A stretch of 64,000 bases of DNA from contig NZ_LR131273.1 in NCBI RefSeq assembly GCF_900631615.1, forward strand, positions 2,450,850 through 2,514,849. Reading direction: 5' to 3'. A program made the position numbers and the translations under genes. The notes beneath the pieces are model-generated. The model was given only the letters and a program-made list of their open reading frames with translations, did not search any database and was not told the DNA's origin. The stretch is from Tsukamurella paurometabola (GTDB lineage Bacteria > Actinomycetota > Actinomycetes > Mycobacteriales > Mycobacteriaceae). Each line of letters begins with the position of its first letter. The first letter of the stretch is position 1. Shown piece by piece: positions 10,801-18,196 of the stretch.

Positions 10801-11165
10801 TGGTCGCGGGCGGGCCGCAGCAGCGAACTGCGCAACGACGTCAGGGCGGCGCGCCAGAAGTCGGAGGCGTCCAGCAGCTCCAACAGCACGAAGTAGTGCC
10901 CGGCGGCCTGCACCTCGGACCGGAACCGGGTGAGCAGGTGCGTCTTGCCGGTGCCCGCGTTGCCCGTGATCACCAGCCCGGTCGGGGAGGCGCCCGTCGA
11001 GGCGACCGCATCGCCCAGGGCGTCCTCGAGGTCCTCCCAGACGTCGGTGTGCAGGCCGTCGACGTGCGTGTCCGCCGACGCCGCGTCCCACACCTCCTCG
11101 TAGGTGGGCGCCCAGCTCAGGCGGACGGAACGCAGCGCCGCGCGCTGCACATCGGAGAGCGTCAT
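7863..11165 (-). CDS. AAA+ / HerA-type fusion ATPase
   Basis: An 1100-residue protein with two P-loop NTPase modules. The N-terminal module has Walker A GNAGTGKT at residues 69-76 and a Walker B-like VFAVDQID near 242-249, resembling Orc/STAND-type AAA+ proteins. A middle region (about 430-640) is unassigned, followed by an Ala/Pro linker. The C-terminal module is HerA/FtsK-like, with GSGSGKT near residue 710, LDPNND, and Walker B LLVMDEAQQIAPSG near 974. HerA-type ATPases are DNA pumps that partner nucleases in repair and phage defence. The ATG overlaps the upstream stop by 4 bp (ATGA); an in-frame extension would run through that gene. No membrane segment seen. A defence or DNA-repair role is inferred from the architecture and the nuclease gene in the same operon. 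Confidence 0.85.
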   Translation of the reverse strand: MTLSDVQRAALRSVRLSWAPTYEEVWDAASADTHVDGLHTDVWEDLEDALGDAVASTGASPTGLVITGNAGTGKTHLLTRFRSEVQAAGHYFVLLELLDASDFWRAALTSLRSSLLRPARDHETQLAQLLWLLSDEAGLSRAHRREFSGDAVPTPAGLDALVAAMSKRRPQVRQYHGVLRALVLLGSPDTRLADLGSAFLDDIEVEETAAERLHWGLPAHGFPAVETVRAISAFMAETAATVFAVDQIDTLLAQSAATLTAPDAAEGEVIEQVGHGLMSLRQGLYRTVTVACMLPTAWETLSSRATASVAARFRVVGPLKSLPDGAIARAIVERRLTAAYRSKEFAPPHPTWPIAPEAFATAVHHTPRDLLTKVDAHIRACVTTRTDFELASFDDGPARPAPSTPDTAPTVPVPDPVAPPVDLLSRIDEQFDALRLRARVGDVATDQTAADKRMGALIEAGLRAWTREDGGDGFQIERGNKQLDGRLRRRLPGRVEDEQHWAFRAIPAANAVATTNRVQSAATAAGVAAGMDRRKLYLLRSTPWPTSPKASSVIADAVERGAELLPLDEADLATLDALSRIIANAPDGLDEWLAARRPAHGLRMFAGLDRKPAADRPAPGSRRLRGMIPGDAVGRVGGLSSSVADVMFGGPPAPRPEPAAPSAAPAPTAPAVTAVGAPAVAGAIAVGLGPDGARVTVDPVELRKHTAIFAGSGSGKTVLLRRLVEECALRGVSAIVLDPNNDLSRLGEAWPGSPAETPSGWWEGDAERARTYLADTDVVVWTPNRPSARPLVLQPIPDFAALRTGMDGDGLEAQEAREGFAMAVEACASTLEQHVGVGGSRREQQRAILRESLDAYGRQVGRADVRGYAAFLADWDSTRSSLASADKLAPELAANLQAALINNPLLGGSGEAVDPATLLTPADGKRARVSVISLIGLPDETQRQTFVAQLQLALFSWIKRHPAGEKPLGWLLVMDEAQQIAPSGAVKPSTESTLLLASQARKYGLGLVFATQAPKGLHDKIVGNSATHFYGKLNAPVQIQAAKDVAAARGGRLDGIGALGAGDFYLGAGATTVRVHAPMCLSHHAASPPTEDEVLRIARG

Positions 11166-11845
11166 CGAGTGATCCGTATCGCGTGCAGGGGACGGCCGCC
11201 CAGCTGCAGCGCGGCGGCGTGATCGTCCGGGGTGAGGGCCTTGAGGTTGTCCTCGGCGACGATGTGCACGCCGGGTTCGGGGTACAGGGCGCGCAGGCCC
11301 TCGTCGACGACGGTGCGCGGCACGCCGGCCAGCGCCGCGCGGAGGTCGCGCAGCGCCACCCACGCGCCCGGCACCGCGATGCGGCGGTAGGCCTCCCGGA
11401 CCCGCGCCGACGGCGGACCGTCGGGCGGTGCGGCCGGGGGCGGCGCCGGAACGGGCTCCGGGGCGGGCTCCGGAACGGCGGACGGGGCGTCGGCCGGCGT
11501 GACCACCTCGCCGAGCGCGAGGGATTCGCGGCGCAGGTACCGGCCGATGCCGGCGGCGAAGGTGAACAGCGCGCGCAGCTGCGGGGTCGCGCGGGGCGGC
11601 GGCGGCGCCTCGAGCAGCGCGGCCGCCGCCGCCCAGCCCCGGTCGGTGAGGGACAGCAGCAGCGCGCGGCGCTCGCCGACCTCCACGTCCAGCAGGCCGC
11701 GCTCGACCAGTTTGCGCCGCGACGGGGCCTCGAGCGCGGGGCCGAGCAGCTTGAGGTCGGGGTTGCGCACCGGTTCCGCGGCGGACGCGAGCACCAGCAG
11801 CACAGCGGATTCCGTGCCCGTGAGGCCCGCGATCGACTCGCTCAT
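11162..11845 (-). CDS. Winged-helix-like protein, middle gene of nuclease/HerA operon
   Basis: A 227-residue protein with no firm family assignment. Residues about 8-65 have the look of a winged helix-turn-helix (GTESAVLLVLASAA...SRRKLVERGLLDV...LLLSLTDRGWAA), including the closing wing LTDRG typical of MarR/GPP34-type folds. A Pro/Ala linker near residues 130-150 separates it from a second globular part. It lies between the nuclease and the AAA/HerA gene with overlapping start and stop codons. GGAGGGG lies 6 nt from the ATG at 11845, so I prefer that start to the GTG at 11848. It could be a DNA-binding adaptor of the complex or its regulator; not recognised as any named protein. Confidence 0.75.
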   Translation of the reverse strand: MSESIAGLTGTESAVLLVLASAAEPVRNPDLKLLGPALEAPSRRKLVERGLLDVEVGERRALLLSLTDRGWAAAAALLEAPPPPRATPQLRALFTFAAGIGRYLRRESLALGEVVTPADAPSAVPEPAPEPVPAPPPAAPPDGPPSARVREAYRRIAVPGAWVALRDLRAALAGVPRTVVDEGLRALYPEPGVHIVAEDNLKALTPDDHAAALQLGGRPLHAIRITR

Positions 11846-12876
11846 CACGCACCCCTCCCGTGGCCCGTTCCCGTTGCAGTCACCAATCTACGGATGATCG
11901 CCAACGATTCCGCGAGGTCGTCCAGGATCCGCGTGTTGGTCAGCCGCAGCACCCGGAATCCCGCCAGCATGAGGTCGGCGTCGCGGCGCCGGTCCGCCTC
12001 GTACCTGTCGTTCGCCCGGTGGCCGGGGCCGTCGACCTCCACCACGAGTCGCGGCTGCGGGAACAGCAGGTCGACGCGGACGGGCCGGGCCGGTGCACCC
12101 AGGTCGACGGCGTAGTTCCAGTGCCGGGCCACGGCCCACGCCTGGCCCACCAATCCGCGCTCGAGGTGCTGCTCCGCCGCGCTCGCGGGGTGCGGCCGGC
12201 CGGCCACGGGCGGGTACACGGGCAGCGGCTCGAGTCCGGCCGTGAACTCCGACGGTTCCGGTCGCAGCTCGGCGACCACCGGCGGACCGTCGACGACGGG
12301 GAACCGGTCGAGCGGCGCGGCGCCCGGCCCGAACAGCCAGACGGTGCTGTCGCCGCGCGCGAGCCACCGCGCGGCCGCGGACAGCGCGTCGCCGAGGTGC
12401 GGGGCGAGCGGTCGCTCCACCTCGATCGCGAGGGCGACGCCGGGTGCGTGGTAGCTGCGCGTGAGCGCGAACTCGAGGGCGCCGCGCCGGTCGGCGGCGG
12501 GCAGTTCGGCGAAGCCGCAGGCCGATTCGGGTCGCAGCGCCGCGGTGGCGAGCGCGCCCAGCGCGGTGGCGATCGCGCCGCTGCTGCGGGCGGACGCGAT
12601 CTCGCGGGCGCCGAACCGGTCGAGGGTGCCGGCGGACGCGGGGCGGATCGCCGGGTCGGGCAGCCAGGCGGGGAACACCTCGAAGGCCACCGCGACCGCG
12701 CGGCTCAGCACGTCGTCGATGATCGCGCCGGGGGAGGAGGGCAGGGGCAGCGTGAGCCCGGGGAAGACCACGACCGGGTCCTGCGGTCCGCGGCGCTCGG
12801 CGGCGGACGCGAGCGCTGCGGCGGACGTGCCCCGCAGTCGCGCGACACCGCCCACGGGCAGATCGGAGAGCTGCAC
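11845..12876 (-). CDS. Protein with C-terminal PD-(D/E)XK (DUF559/Vsr-like) nuclease domain
   Basis: A 343-residue first gene of the operon. The C-terminal 110 residues match the Vsr/DUF559 type of restriction-endonuclease fold: E235 in SAAEQHLE, D269 in VRVDLLF, E280-V-D282 in VVEVDGPGHR, then RRRDADLMLAGFRVLRL. The N-terminal 230 residues are not recognised and may recognise the substrate. The GTG at 12876 sits 6 nt after TATCGT (12888 to 12883), the geometry of a leaderless transcript, which decided the start; upstream in-frame codons lack support. Its stop overlaps the next gene. With the HerA-type ATPase downstream it forms a likely nuclease-translocase module. Confidence 0.82.
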   Translation of the reverse strand: MQLSDLPVGGVARLRGTSAAALASAAERRGPQDPVVVFPGLTLPLPSSPGAIIDDVLSRAVAVAFEVFPAWLPDPAIRPASAGTLDRFGAREIASARSSGAIATALGALATAALRPESACGFAELPAADRRGALEFALTRSYHAPGVALAIEVERPLAPHLGDALSAAARWLARGDSTVWLFGPGAAPLDRFPVVDGPPVVAELRPEPSEFTAGLEPLPVYPPVAGRPHPASAAEQHLERGLVGQAWAVARHWNYAVDLGAPARPVRVDLLFPQPRLVVEVDGPGHRANDRYEADRRRDADLMLAGFRVLRLTNTRILDDLAESLAIIRRLVTATGTGHGRGA

Positions 12877-12882
12877 CCTTGA

Positions 12883-12888
12883 ACGATA
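12883..12888 (-). promoter_or_regulatory. -10-like element of the nuclease/HerA operon
   Basis: TATCGT on the minus strand ends 6 nt before the GTG at 12876, predicting a leaderless mRNA. The upstream half of this promoter would fall around 12906-12912, on top of the rplN promoter (-35 at 12900-12905), so the two divergent promoters probably share polymerase-binding space. Confidence 0.5.
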
Positions 12889-12899
12889 GCCCGCTCGGA

Positions 12900-12959
12900 T
12901 TCGACATCTACCTGCGACTTCCCCTATCATGGACGGGTTGCCTGCGGCCCTGCGCCGCA
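12900..12959 (+). promoter_or_regulatory. Promoter and leader hairpin of the rplN block
   Basis: TTCGAC (12900-12905) and TATCAT (12925-12930) are spaced by 19 bp. The predicted start is in GGTTGCCTG (12936-12944), which is followed by the stem TGCGGC/GCCGCA (12943-12948 with 12954-12959). The same GGTTGCCTG, at the same distance from the -10 and followed by a hairpin, occurs before rpsH. The leader is about 95 nt. Confidence 0.6.
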
Positions 12960-13031
12960 AGTGACGGACCGCGCGTGTCCGGGTCGGTAATCCGGCGCGC
13001 ATGAAAATCCAGGTCTGAGGAGACTGCAACA

Positions 13032-13400
13032 GTGATTCAGCAGGAATCGCGGGTGCGGGTCGCCGACAACACGGGTGCTAAGGAAATCCTCTGCATCCGC
13101 GTGCTCGGTGGCAGCTCGCGCCGCTACGCCGGCATCGGCGACATCATCGTCGCCACCGTCAAGGACGCCATCCCCGGCGGCAACGTCAAGCGCGGCGAGG
13201 TCGTCAAGGCCGTCATCGTGCGGACCGCCAAGGAGCGCCGCCGTCCGGACGGCTCGTACATCAAGTTCGACGAGAACGCCGCTGTCATCATCAAGAACGA
13301 CAACGACCCTCGTGGCACCCGCATCTTCGGCCCGGTCGGCCGCGAGCTGCGCGACAAGAAGTTCATGAAGATCGTTTCGCTGGCTCCGGAGGTGCTCTGA
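13032..13400 (+). CDS. rplN: 50S ribosomal protein L14 (uL14)
   Basis: A 122-residue uL14, which forms an inter-subunit bridge and is the docking site of the silencing factor RsfS. The start [18 protein letters not shown] and the motif [19 protein letters not shown] are diagnostic, and the length is exact for the family. The start is GTG. It opens a second ribosomal block (rplN-rplX-rplE-rpsN) separated from rpsQ by accessory genes, and has its own promoter upstream. Confidence 0.98.
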   Translation: MIQQESRVRVADNTGAKEILCIRVLGGSSRRYAGIGDIIVATVKDAIPGGNVKRGEVVKAVIVRTAKERRRPDGSYIKFDENAAVIIKNDNDPRGTRIFGPVGRELRDKKFMKIVSLAPEVL

Positions 13401-13401
13401 C

Positions 13402-13707
13402 ATGAAGGTGCACAAGGGCGACACCGTCATCGTGATCTCGGGACCCGACAAGGGCGCCAAGGGCAAGGTCGTCGAGGCCTTCCCCAAGGCTGAGAAGGTC
13501 CTCGTCGAGGGCGTCAACCGGATCAAGAAGCACACCAGCACCTCCGCCACCGCGCAGGGCGGGATCGAGGTCAAGGAGGCCCCGATCCACGTCTCGAACG
13601 TGATGGTCGTCGACTCGGACGGTAACCCCACCCGCGTGGGCTACCGGACCGACGAGGAGACCGGCAAGCGCGTGCGGATTTCCCGCAAGAACGGGAAGGA
13701 CATCTGA
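13402..13707 (+). CDS. rplX: 50S ribosomal protein L24 (uL24)
   Basis: A 101-residue uL24, an assembly initiator of the large subunit. The KOW motif is visible at the start ([21 protein letters not shown]), followed by [17 protein letters not shown]. It begins one base after the rplN stop, with GGAGG (13387-13391) 10 nt upstream of its ATG inside rplN. Normal length and order. Confidence 0.98.
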   Translation: MKVHKGDTVIVISGPDKGAKGKVVEAFPKAEKVLVEGVNRIKKHTSTSATAQGGIEVKEAPIHVSNVMVVDSDGNPTRVGYRTDEETGKRVRISRKNGKDI

Positions 13708-13709
13708 TT

Positions 13710-14273
13710 ATGAGCACCGCTGAGAAGACCCAGCCCCGGCTGAAGGCCCGCTACCGCGCCGAGATCAAGGACGCGCTGAACAGCGAGTTCAAGTACGACA
13801 ACGTCATGCAGATCCCCGGCGTCGTCAAGGTGGTCGTGAACATGGGCGTCGGCGACGCCGCCCGCGACGCCAAGCTGATCAACGGCGCCGTCAAGGACCT
13901 CGAGCTCATCACCGGCCAGAAGCCGGAGATCCGCAAGGCCCGCAAGTCCATCGCGCAGTTCAAGCTGCGTGAGGGCATGCCCATCGGCGCGCGCGTCACC
14001 CTCCGTGGCGACCGCATGTGGGAGTTCCTCGATCGCCTCACCTCGATCGCGCTGCCCCGTATCCGCGACTTCCGCGGCCTCAACGGCAACCAGTTCGACG
14101 GCAACGGCAACTACACGTTCGGCCTGAACGAGCAGTCGATGTTCCACGAGATCGACGTGGACTCCATCGACCGCCCGCGCGGTATGGACATCACCGTCGT
14201 CACCACTGCCACCAACAATGAGGAAGGCCGCGCGCTGCTCAAGCACCTCGGCTTCCCCTTCAAGGAGAACTGA
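13710..14273 (+). CDS. rplE: 50S ribosomal protein L5 (uL5)
   Basis: A 187-residue uL5, which binds 5S rRNA in the central protuberance and contacts P-site tRNA. Recognised by [17 protein letters not shown], the segment [21 protein letters not shown] and the C-terminal [20 protein letters not shown]. It lies 2 bp after rplX and 3 bp before rpsN. Confidence 0.98.
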   Translation: MSTAEKTQPRLKARYRAEIKDALNSEFKYDNVMQIPGVVKVVVNMGVGDAARDAKLINGAVKDLELITGQKPEIRKARKSIAQFKLREGMPIGARVTLRGDRMWEFLDRLTSIALPRIRDFRGLNGNQFDGNGNYTFGLNEQSMFHEIDVDSIDRPRGMDITVVTTATNNEEGRALLKHLGFPFKEN

Positions 14274-14276
14274 GCC

Positions 14277-14462
14277 ATGGCAAAGAAGGCGCTGGTCAAC
14301 AAGGCCAACAAGAAGCCGAAGTTCGCCGTCCGCGCGTACACCCGTTGCAACAAGTGCGGCCGCCCGCACTCGGTGTTCCGCAAGTTCGGCCTCTGCCGTG
14401 TGTGCCTGCGCGAGATGGCGCACGCCGGCGAGCTCCCCGGTGTGCACAAGAGCAGCTGGTGA
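14277..14462 (+). CDS. rpsN: 30S ribosomal protein S14, zinc-ribbon type (uS14)
   Basis: A 61-residue uS14 of the short zinc-binding (C+) type, with two CxxC pairs in [20 protein letters not shown]. This is the house-keeping form of actinobacteria; the longer zinc-free form is usually a zinc-starvation substitute encoded elsewhere. It is the last gene of the block; in the canonical spc operon rpsH would follow directly, but here about 8.9 kb of other genes intervene. Confidence 0.98.
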   Translation: MAKKALVNKANKKPKFAVRAYTRCNKCGRPHSVFRKFGLCRVCLREMAHAGELPGVHKSSW

Positions 14463-14498
14463 GTGAACCCCGGGCCTGACCCGGGACCGATACGCGCG

Positions 14499-14534
14499 AA
14501 GGGCGCGCATCCGCTTCGGCGGGTGCGCGCCCTT
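14499..14534 (+). terminator. Terminator behind rpsN
   Basis: Arms AAGGGCGCGCA (14499-14509) and TGCGCGCCCTT (14524-14534) pair perfectly over 11 bp, with extra pairing inside. The hairpin ends in CCTTTCG and lies 36 bp after the rpsN stop. Confidence 0.8.
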
Positions 14535-14540
14535 TCGTCG

Positions 14541-14576
14541 TGGCCGGTGTCGTGGCCGGTGTCGTGGCCGGTGTCG
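14541..14576 (+). repeat. Three perfect tandem copies of a 12-bp unit
   Basis: TGGCCGGTGTCG is repeated three times without a gap directly after the rpsN terminator. No gene covers it. It looks like slippage-prone filler; no function is suggested. Confidence 0.85.
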
Positions 14577-14665
14577 CGTCCCCCCCGGGGCGGCCGCGCG
14601 CGGTGCGCAGGGCGATTCGCATCACGAAACGGGCGACGGATTCACAGAGTTACCCGCCTGTTAAC

Positions 14666-14671
14666 TATGCT
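14666..14671 (+). promoter_or_regulatory. -10-like element of the PAP2 gene
   Basis: TATGCT lies 8 nt before the ATG at 14680, so the transcript would begin at or next to the start codon. No ribosome-binding site is visible, which agrees with a leaderless mRNA. Confidence 0.45.
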
Positions 14672-14679
14672 GTCATCTC

Positions 14680-16023
14680 ATGTTGGTGCGTGCAGACTTC
14701 GCGCTCCCGCGAGGTCCGCGCGGTGAGCAGCCCCGCCGCGGGATCCGGAACCGGCCGTGGTGGGTATGGGCCGTGCTCGCGGTCGTCGTCTTCGTCCTGG
14801 CGATCCAGGCGGCCGCGATGGCCTACGGCCTGCCCGGCCCCGTCGAGGGCCTGGCGAAGGACTTCGTCGGCCGCCCCGTCACCGGCGAGGTCAAGGTCGC
14901 GGCGCTCGCGCTCGCACTGATGTGCATGCCCGCGCGCCTGCGCCTGCCCTTCGTCGGGGTGGTCGCCGGCACGGAGGTGCTGTTCAACGCCGAGCGCCTC
15001 GCCGCCGGGTCGCCGCTGCACTTCGGCAACGGCGTGATGTGGGGCCTCGTCGCCCTCGCCGCCTACGCCGGCCTCCGGCTCACCGGCCGTGAGCGGGCGG
15101 CGGCGCTCAAGGCCGCCGGCGTCGCCGGGATCCTCATCGTCGCGAACGCCTGCTCCGCGGTGTGGCTGGGACTCACGATGGAGGCGCTGCCCTACGTCGC
15201 CGACCACTTCGTCGAGGTCGCCGACCGCGCGCTCGGCAGCCCGTCGTGGGTGATGGGCCGGTTCGTGCAGGAGCACGGCTGGTACCTGTGGCTCATCACC
15301 AAGGTCTACACCTACCTCCCGGTGGGCGCCGCGGTCGTCGCCTTCTTCCAGTTGCGCCGCAGCTCCACCAAGGGCTTCCCGCGGCACCACATCGTGAAGT
15401 CGTTCATCCTGATCGGCGCGATCGGCCCCATCGTCTACTTCCTGTTCCCCGTCGTCGGGCCCGCGTACGCCTTCGGCAACGAGGTCGCCGGTGCCGGATG
15501 GATGAACGTCTGGCCGCACGTCGTGCCCACCTCGCTCGAGCCCGTCTCCGCGTACTTCAGCCAGGCCGCGCCGCGCAACTGCATGCCCAGCCTGCACACC
15601 GCCTGGGCCACGGCGATCCTGCTGCACTCCCTGCGCGGGCCGCGGGCGCTCAAGCTGTTCGGCGTCTTCTGGTGGGTGTGCACGATCTCCGCGACGCTGG
15701 GCCTCGGTGCCCACTACGGCGTCGACCTCATCGCCGGCTTCGTCTTCGCCCTGACCCTTGAGGCCGCACTGGTCCGCCCCGAGGACGGCTGGCACGCGCG
15801 CCGGATCGCGACCGTCGTGGGCGGTGCCCTGACCTTCGTCGCGATCCTCCTCGCGATCCGCTACCTCAGCGTGCCCATCGCGCAGAGCGGCTACCTCGCC
15901 GCCGGCGCGCTCCTCGGGGCCGCCGGCGCGATGGCGGTCGCCTACGCGCGCATCGCCCGGCCCCCGTCGGCCGACGGTGCCGCCGCGTCCCCGCCGATCG
16001 GGGAGCGGGCGCTCGCGGCCTGA
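14680..16023 (+). CDS. PAP2-superfamily polytopic membrane protein (inositolphosphotransferase-like)
   Basis: A 447-residue protein with about 8-10 hydrophobic segments. It carries the PAP2 active-site blocks as PRNCMPSLHTAWA (around residues 303-315) and GLGAHYGVDLIAG (around 344-356). The histidines there act as nucleophile and proton donor in the family, so it probably transfers or hydrolyses a lipid phosphate in the cytoplasmic membrane. The PSLHT/HYGVD arrangement resembles Aur1-like enzymes (PAP2_3), which in mycolate-containing actinobacteria are linked to phosphoinositol lipids; the exact substrate is inference. The ATG at 14680 is chosen because it follows a TATGCT box at leaderless distance. 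Confidence 0.82.
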   Translation: MLVRADFALPRGPRGEQPRRGIRNRPWWVWAVLAVVVFVLAIQAAAMAYGLPGPVEGLAKDFVGRPVTGEVKVAALALALMCMPARLRLPFVGVVAGTEVLFNAERLAAGSPLHFGNGVMWGLVALAAYAGLRLTGRERAAALKAAGVAGILIVANACSAVWLGLTMEALPYVADHFVEVADRALGSPSWVMGRFVQEHGWYLWLITKVYTYLPVGAAVVAFFQLRRSSTKGFPRHHIVKSFILIGAIGPIVYFLFPVVGPAYAFGNEVAGAGWMNVWPHVVPTSLEPVSAYFSQAAPRNCMPSLHTAWATAILLHSLRGPRALKLFGVFWWVCTISATLGLGAHYGVDLIAGFVFALTLEAALVRPEDGWHARRIATVVGGALTFVAILLAIRYLSVPIAQSGYLAAGALLGAAGAMAVAYARIARPPSADGAAASPPIGERALAA

Positions 16024-16043
16024 CGACTACGCTGAGGGCGTGA

Positions 16044-16775
16044 GTGGTTCCGATGCGTAACACGGCCATCGCAGGAGTGCTCGGCGTGGCGGCGATCGGG
16101 CTGATCGTCCTGCGCTTCACGCCCGCCTACGGAACGCTGCTCCTCGGCGGCGCTCTCATCGTGGGGATGATCGTGCTACTGGGCGGCAACGGCGACCCGG
16201 CGAAGGCCGTCCGCAACGACCCGTTGCGCTTCGTCGACGCCCCGCCCGAGCCGCGGGTGCGGCCGAAGCCGGCTGCGGCGCCCTCGGGCCGGGCGGCGTG
16301 GGAGCGCGCCACCGGCCGGCACGACACGGTGCTCGGCGAGTACGCGGCCTACGAGCTCGACCCCGAGATGCTGCTGCGTTTCCCCGCGATGTGGGACCTC
16401 AGCTCGCCGAAGGTGATCGCCTTCCACGACGCCCTGGAGCGCGCCGGCGCCCTGCGCACCGACGAGTACCCGGGCGACGCGGCGGGTGCCGAGTACGCGG
16501 ACGCCGTGACCGACCTGCGCACCAGCTGGTACGCGGCGGATCGGCATGCCCGCAGCACCGGCTCGGCCGGGCTCGCCGAGGAGGACGTGCGCGATCTCGA
16601 CCGCGGCCTCAAGCTGTACCGGCACGCCGCGTCGAGCGTCGCCGCCGAGCGGGCCGCATACCTCGGCCAGGTGGTCAGCACCGTCGATCGGCTCGTCGAT
16701 CGCGGGGTGCTCCGCGCGCAGCCCCGCTTCCGCGCGGAGTTGGAGGCGCAGGCCCGCAAGGCGATCGAGGGCTGA
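16044..16775 (+). CDS. Membrane-anchored hypothetical protein
   Basis: Not recognised. The 243-residue product begins with two closely spaced hydrophobic segments (TAIAGVLGVAAIGLIVL and GTLLLGGALIVGMIVLL), followed by a cytoplasmic-looking helical domain rich in Arg, Ala and Asp, with conserved-looking blocks YELDPEMLLRFPAMWDL and YADAVTDLRTSWYAADRHAR. The topology suggests an N-terminal hairpin in the membrane and a cytosolic C-terminal domain. The GTG at 16044 has GAGGG 5 nt upstream; an ATG at 16053 is the alternative. It follows the PAP2 gene by 20 bp on the same strand and may be co-transcribed. Confidence 0.75.
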   Translation: MVPMRNTAIAGVLGVAAIGLIVLRFTPAYGTLLLGGALIVGMIVLLGGNGDPAKAVRNDPLRFVDAPPEPRVRPKPAAAPSGRAAWERATGRHDTVLGEYAAYELDPEMLLRFPAMWDLSSPKVIAFHDALERAGALRTDEYPGDAAGAEYADAVTDLRTSWYAADRHARSTGSAGLAEEDVRDLDRGLKLYRHAASSVAAERAAYLGQVVSTVDRLVDRGVLRAQPRFRAELEAQARKAIEG

Positions 16776-16844
16776 GTCGCGGCGGGTGCTTCCGCTCCCA
16801 GCTGGGGGCCGGTGTCCCCGGCTTCGGCTGGTCTCCCCGCGACT
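16775..16844 (+). terminator. Structured region after the 16044-16775 gene
   Basis: An outer 8-bp stem AGTCGCGG/CCGCGACT (16775-16782 and 16837-16844) encloses a further inverted repeat (CCAGC...GCTGG). Its place directly at the stop codon suggests a transcription terminator, but the long loop makes this uncertain. The rest of the 197-bp gap holds the promoter of the next gene. Confidence 0.35.
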
Positions 16845-16960
16845 GCAGTCAGTGGGAGTGCACGTTCCGACCGGGAGTCCGGCTCCCTGCAGGGGCGAAC
16901 ACGCTGCGAGCACGACGCGCGGCCGCGACCGATGTCCGAAATGAAGTGACAATTGTTGCG

Positions 16961-16966
16961 TATGAT
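16961..16966 (+). promoter_or_regulatory. -10 element of the GH5 gene
   Basis: TATGAT, a near-consensus -10, ends 6 nt before the GTG at 16973. The predicted transcript starts at the start codon, i.e. leaderless. No clear -35 was found. Confidence 0.55.
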
Positions 16967-16972
16967 GTTGAT

Positions 16973-18196
16973 GTGACTGTTGTGACTCGACGGGTTCTGT
17001 TGGGGACCGCCGCCGCGATGCCGGCCGTGATGCTGGCCGCGCGCGCGGCCGCCGACCCGGGCTCCGGGGCGGGAGCGGGCGGAACCGTGGGGCCGACGGC
17101 CCCGGGCGCGACGACACCCGGCGCGGCTCCGGCCGGACCCGCTGCGCCCGCCGGACCCGCAGCGCCTGCCGCGCGATGGACGCCCGAGCGCGCACAGCAG
17201 TGGCGCACCCAGAACCCGTGGATGGTCGGCGCGAACTACATCAACGCCAACGCCGGGAACCAGTTCGAGATGTTCCAGGCGCAGACCTTCGACCCGAACC
17301 GGATGAACCTCGAGCTCGGCTGGGCCCGCGGCCTCGGCATGACCACGATGCGGGTCTTCCTGCAGGACCAGCTGTGGACCGCCGACCCCACCGGCTTCGT
17401 GCAGCGACTCGACCAGTTCCTCACGATCGCCCACAACAACGGCATCAAGATCATGTTCGTGCTGTTCGACTCGTGCTGGGACCCGAACCCGAAGCCCGGT
17501 GTGCAGCGCGAACCCACCCCCGGCGTGCACAACTCGACATGGGTGCAGAGCCCCGGTGCCGCGGGCCTCACCGCCGCCGACACGGCCGGCCTGCAGGCGT
17601 ACGCGACCGGCGTGGTCAAGGCCTTCGCCAACGATCCCCGCGTGGTCGCCTGGGACGTCTGGAACGAGCCGGAGAACCTCGCCGACTCGTACCCGCTGAG
17701 CCCGCCCGACAAGGTCGCCCGCGTCGCGAAGCTGCTGCCGCAGGCCTTCGCGTGGGCCCGCGCCGGGAATCCGACGCAGCCGCTGACCTCCGGCGTCTGG
17801 GCCGACACCCGCCCCGAGATCCGCGCCATCCAGTTGGAGCAGTCCGACGTCATCAGCTTCCACAGCTACGACCCGCCGGAGAAGTTCCGCGCCATGGCCG
17901 CCGACCTGGCGAAGCAGGGCCGGCCGATGCTGCTGACCGAGTACATGGCCCGGCCGCAGGGCAGCACCATCGAGACGATCCTGCCGATCTGCAAGGAACT
18001 CGGCATCGACGCCTACCAGTGGGGCTTCGTCGCCGGCCGCAGCCAGACCTACTACCCGTGGGATTCGTGGAAGCAGCCCTACGTCGGGGCGCGGCAGCCG
18101 CAGCAGTGGTTCCACGACCTGCTCTGGCCCGACGGTCGCCCCTATAGGGACGCCGAGGTCGCGACGGTCCGCCGTCTCACCGCCGCACGCACCTGA
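16973..18196 (+). CDS. Exported glycoside hydrolase family 5 (cellulase-like) protein
   Basis: A 407-residue protein. The N-terminus TRRVLLGTAAAMP has a twin-arginine start, and a Pro/Ala/Gly linker with PAGPAAPAGPAAPA repeats (residues 29-68) follows. The catalytic TIM-barrel domain carries the GH5/clan-A signatures WDVWNEPE (acid/base E232) and LLTEYMA (nucleophile E323). Predicted activity is hydrolysis of a beta-glucan-like polysaccharide outside the membrane; the true substrate may be host- or self-wall derived. The GTG at 16973 is supported by the TATGAT box 6 nt upstream and by the signal peptide starting there; the open frame continues upstream without similarity. It is convergent with the next gene, with no gap between the stops. 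Confidence 0.85.
   Translation: MTVVTRRVLLGTAAAMPAVMLAARAAADPGSGAGAGGTVGPTAPGATTPGAAPAGPAAPAGPAAPAARWTPERAQQWRTQNPWMVGANYINANAGNQFEMFQAQTFDPNRMNLELGWARGLGMTTMRVFLQDQLWTADPTGFVQRLDQFLTIAHNNGIKIMFVLFDSCWDPNPKPGVQREPTPGVHNSTWVQSPGAAGLTAADTAGLQAYATGVVKAFANDPRVVAWDVWNEPENLADSYPLSPPDKVARVAKLLPQAFAWARAGNPTQPLTSGVWADTRPEIRAIQLEQSDVISFHSYDPPEKFRAMAADLAKQGRPMLLTEYMARPQGSTIETILPICKELGIDAYQWGFVAGRSQTYYPWDSWKQPYVGARQPQQWFHDLLWPDGRPYRDAEVATVRRLTAART

Noticed and set aside
4700-12900. The insert between rpsQ and rplN as a genomic island or prophage
   Set aside because: No integrase, transposase, tRNA, direct repeats or clear base-composition shift was seen, so transfer cannot be supported from sequence alone.
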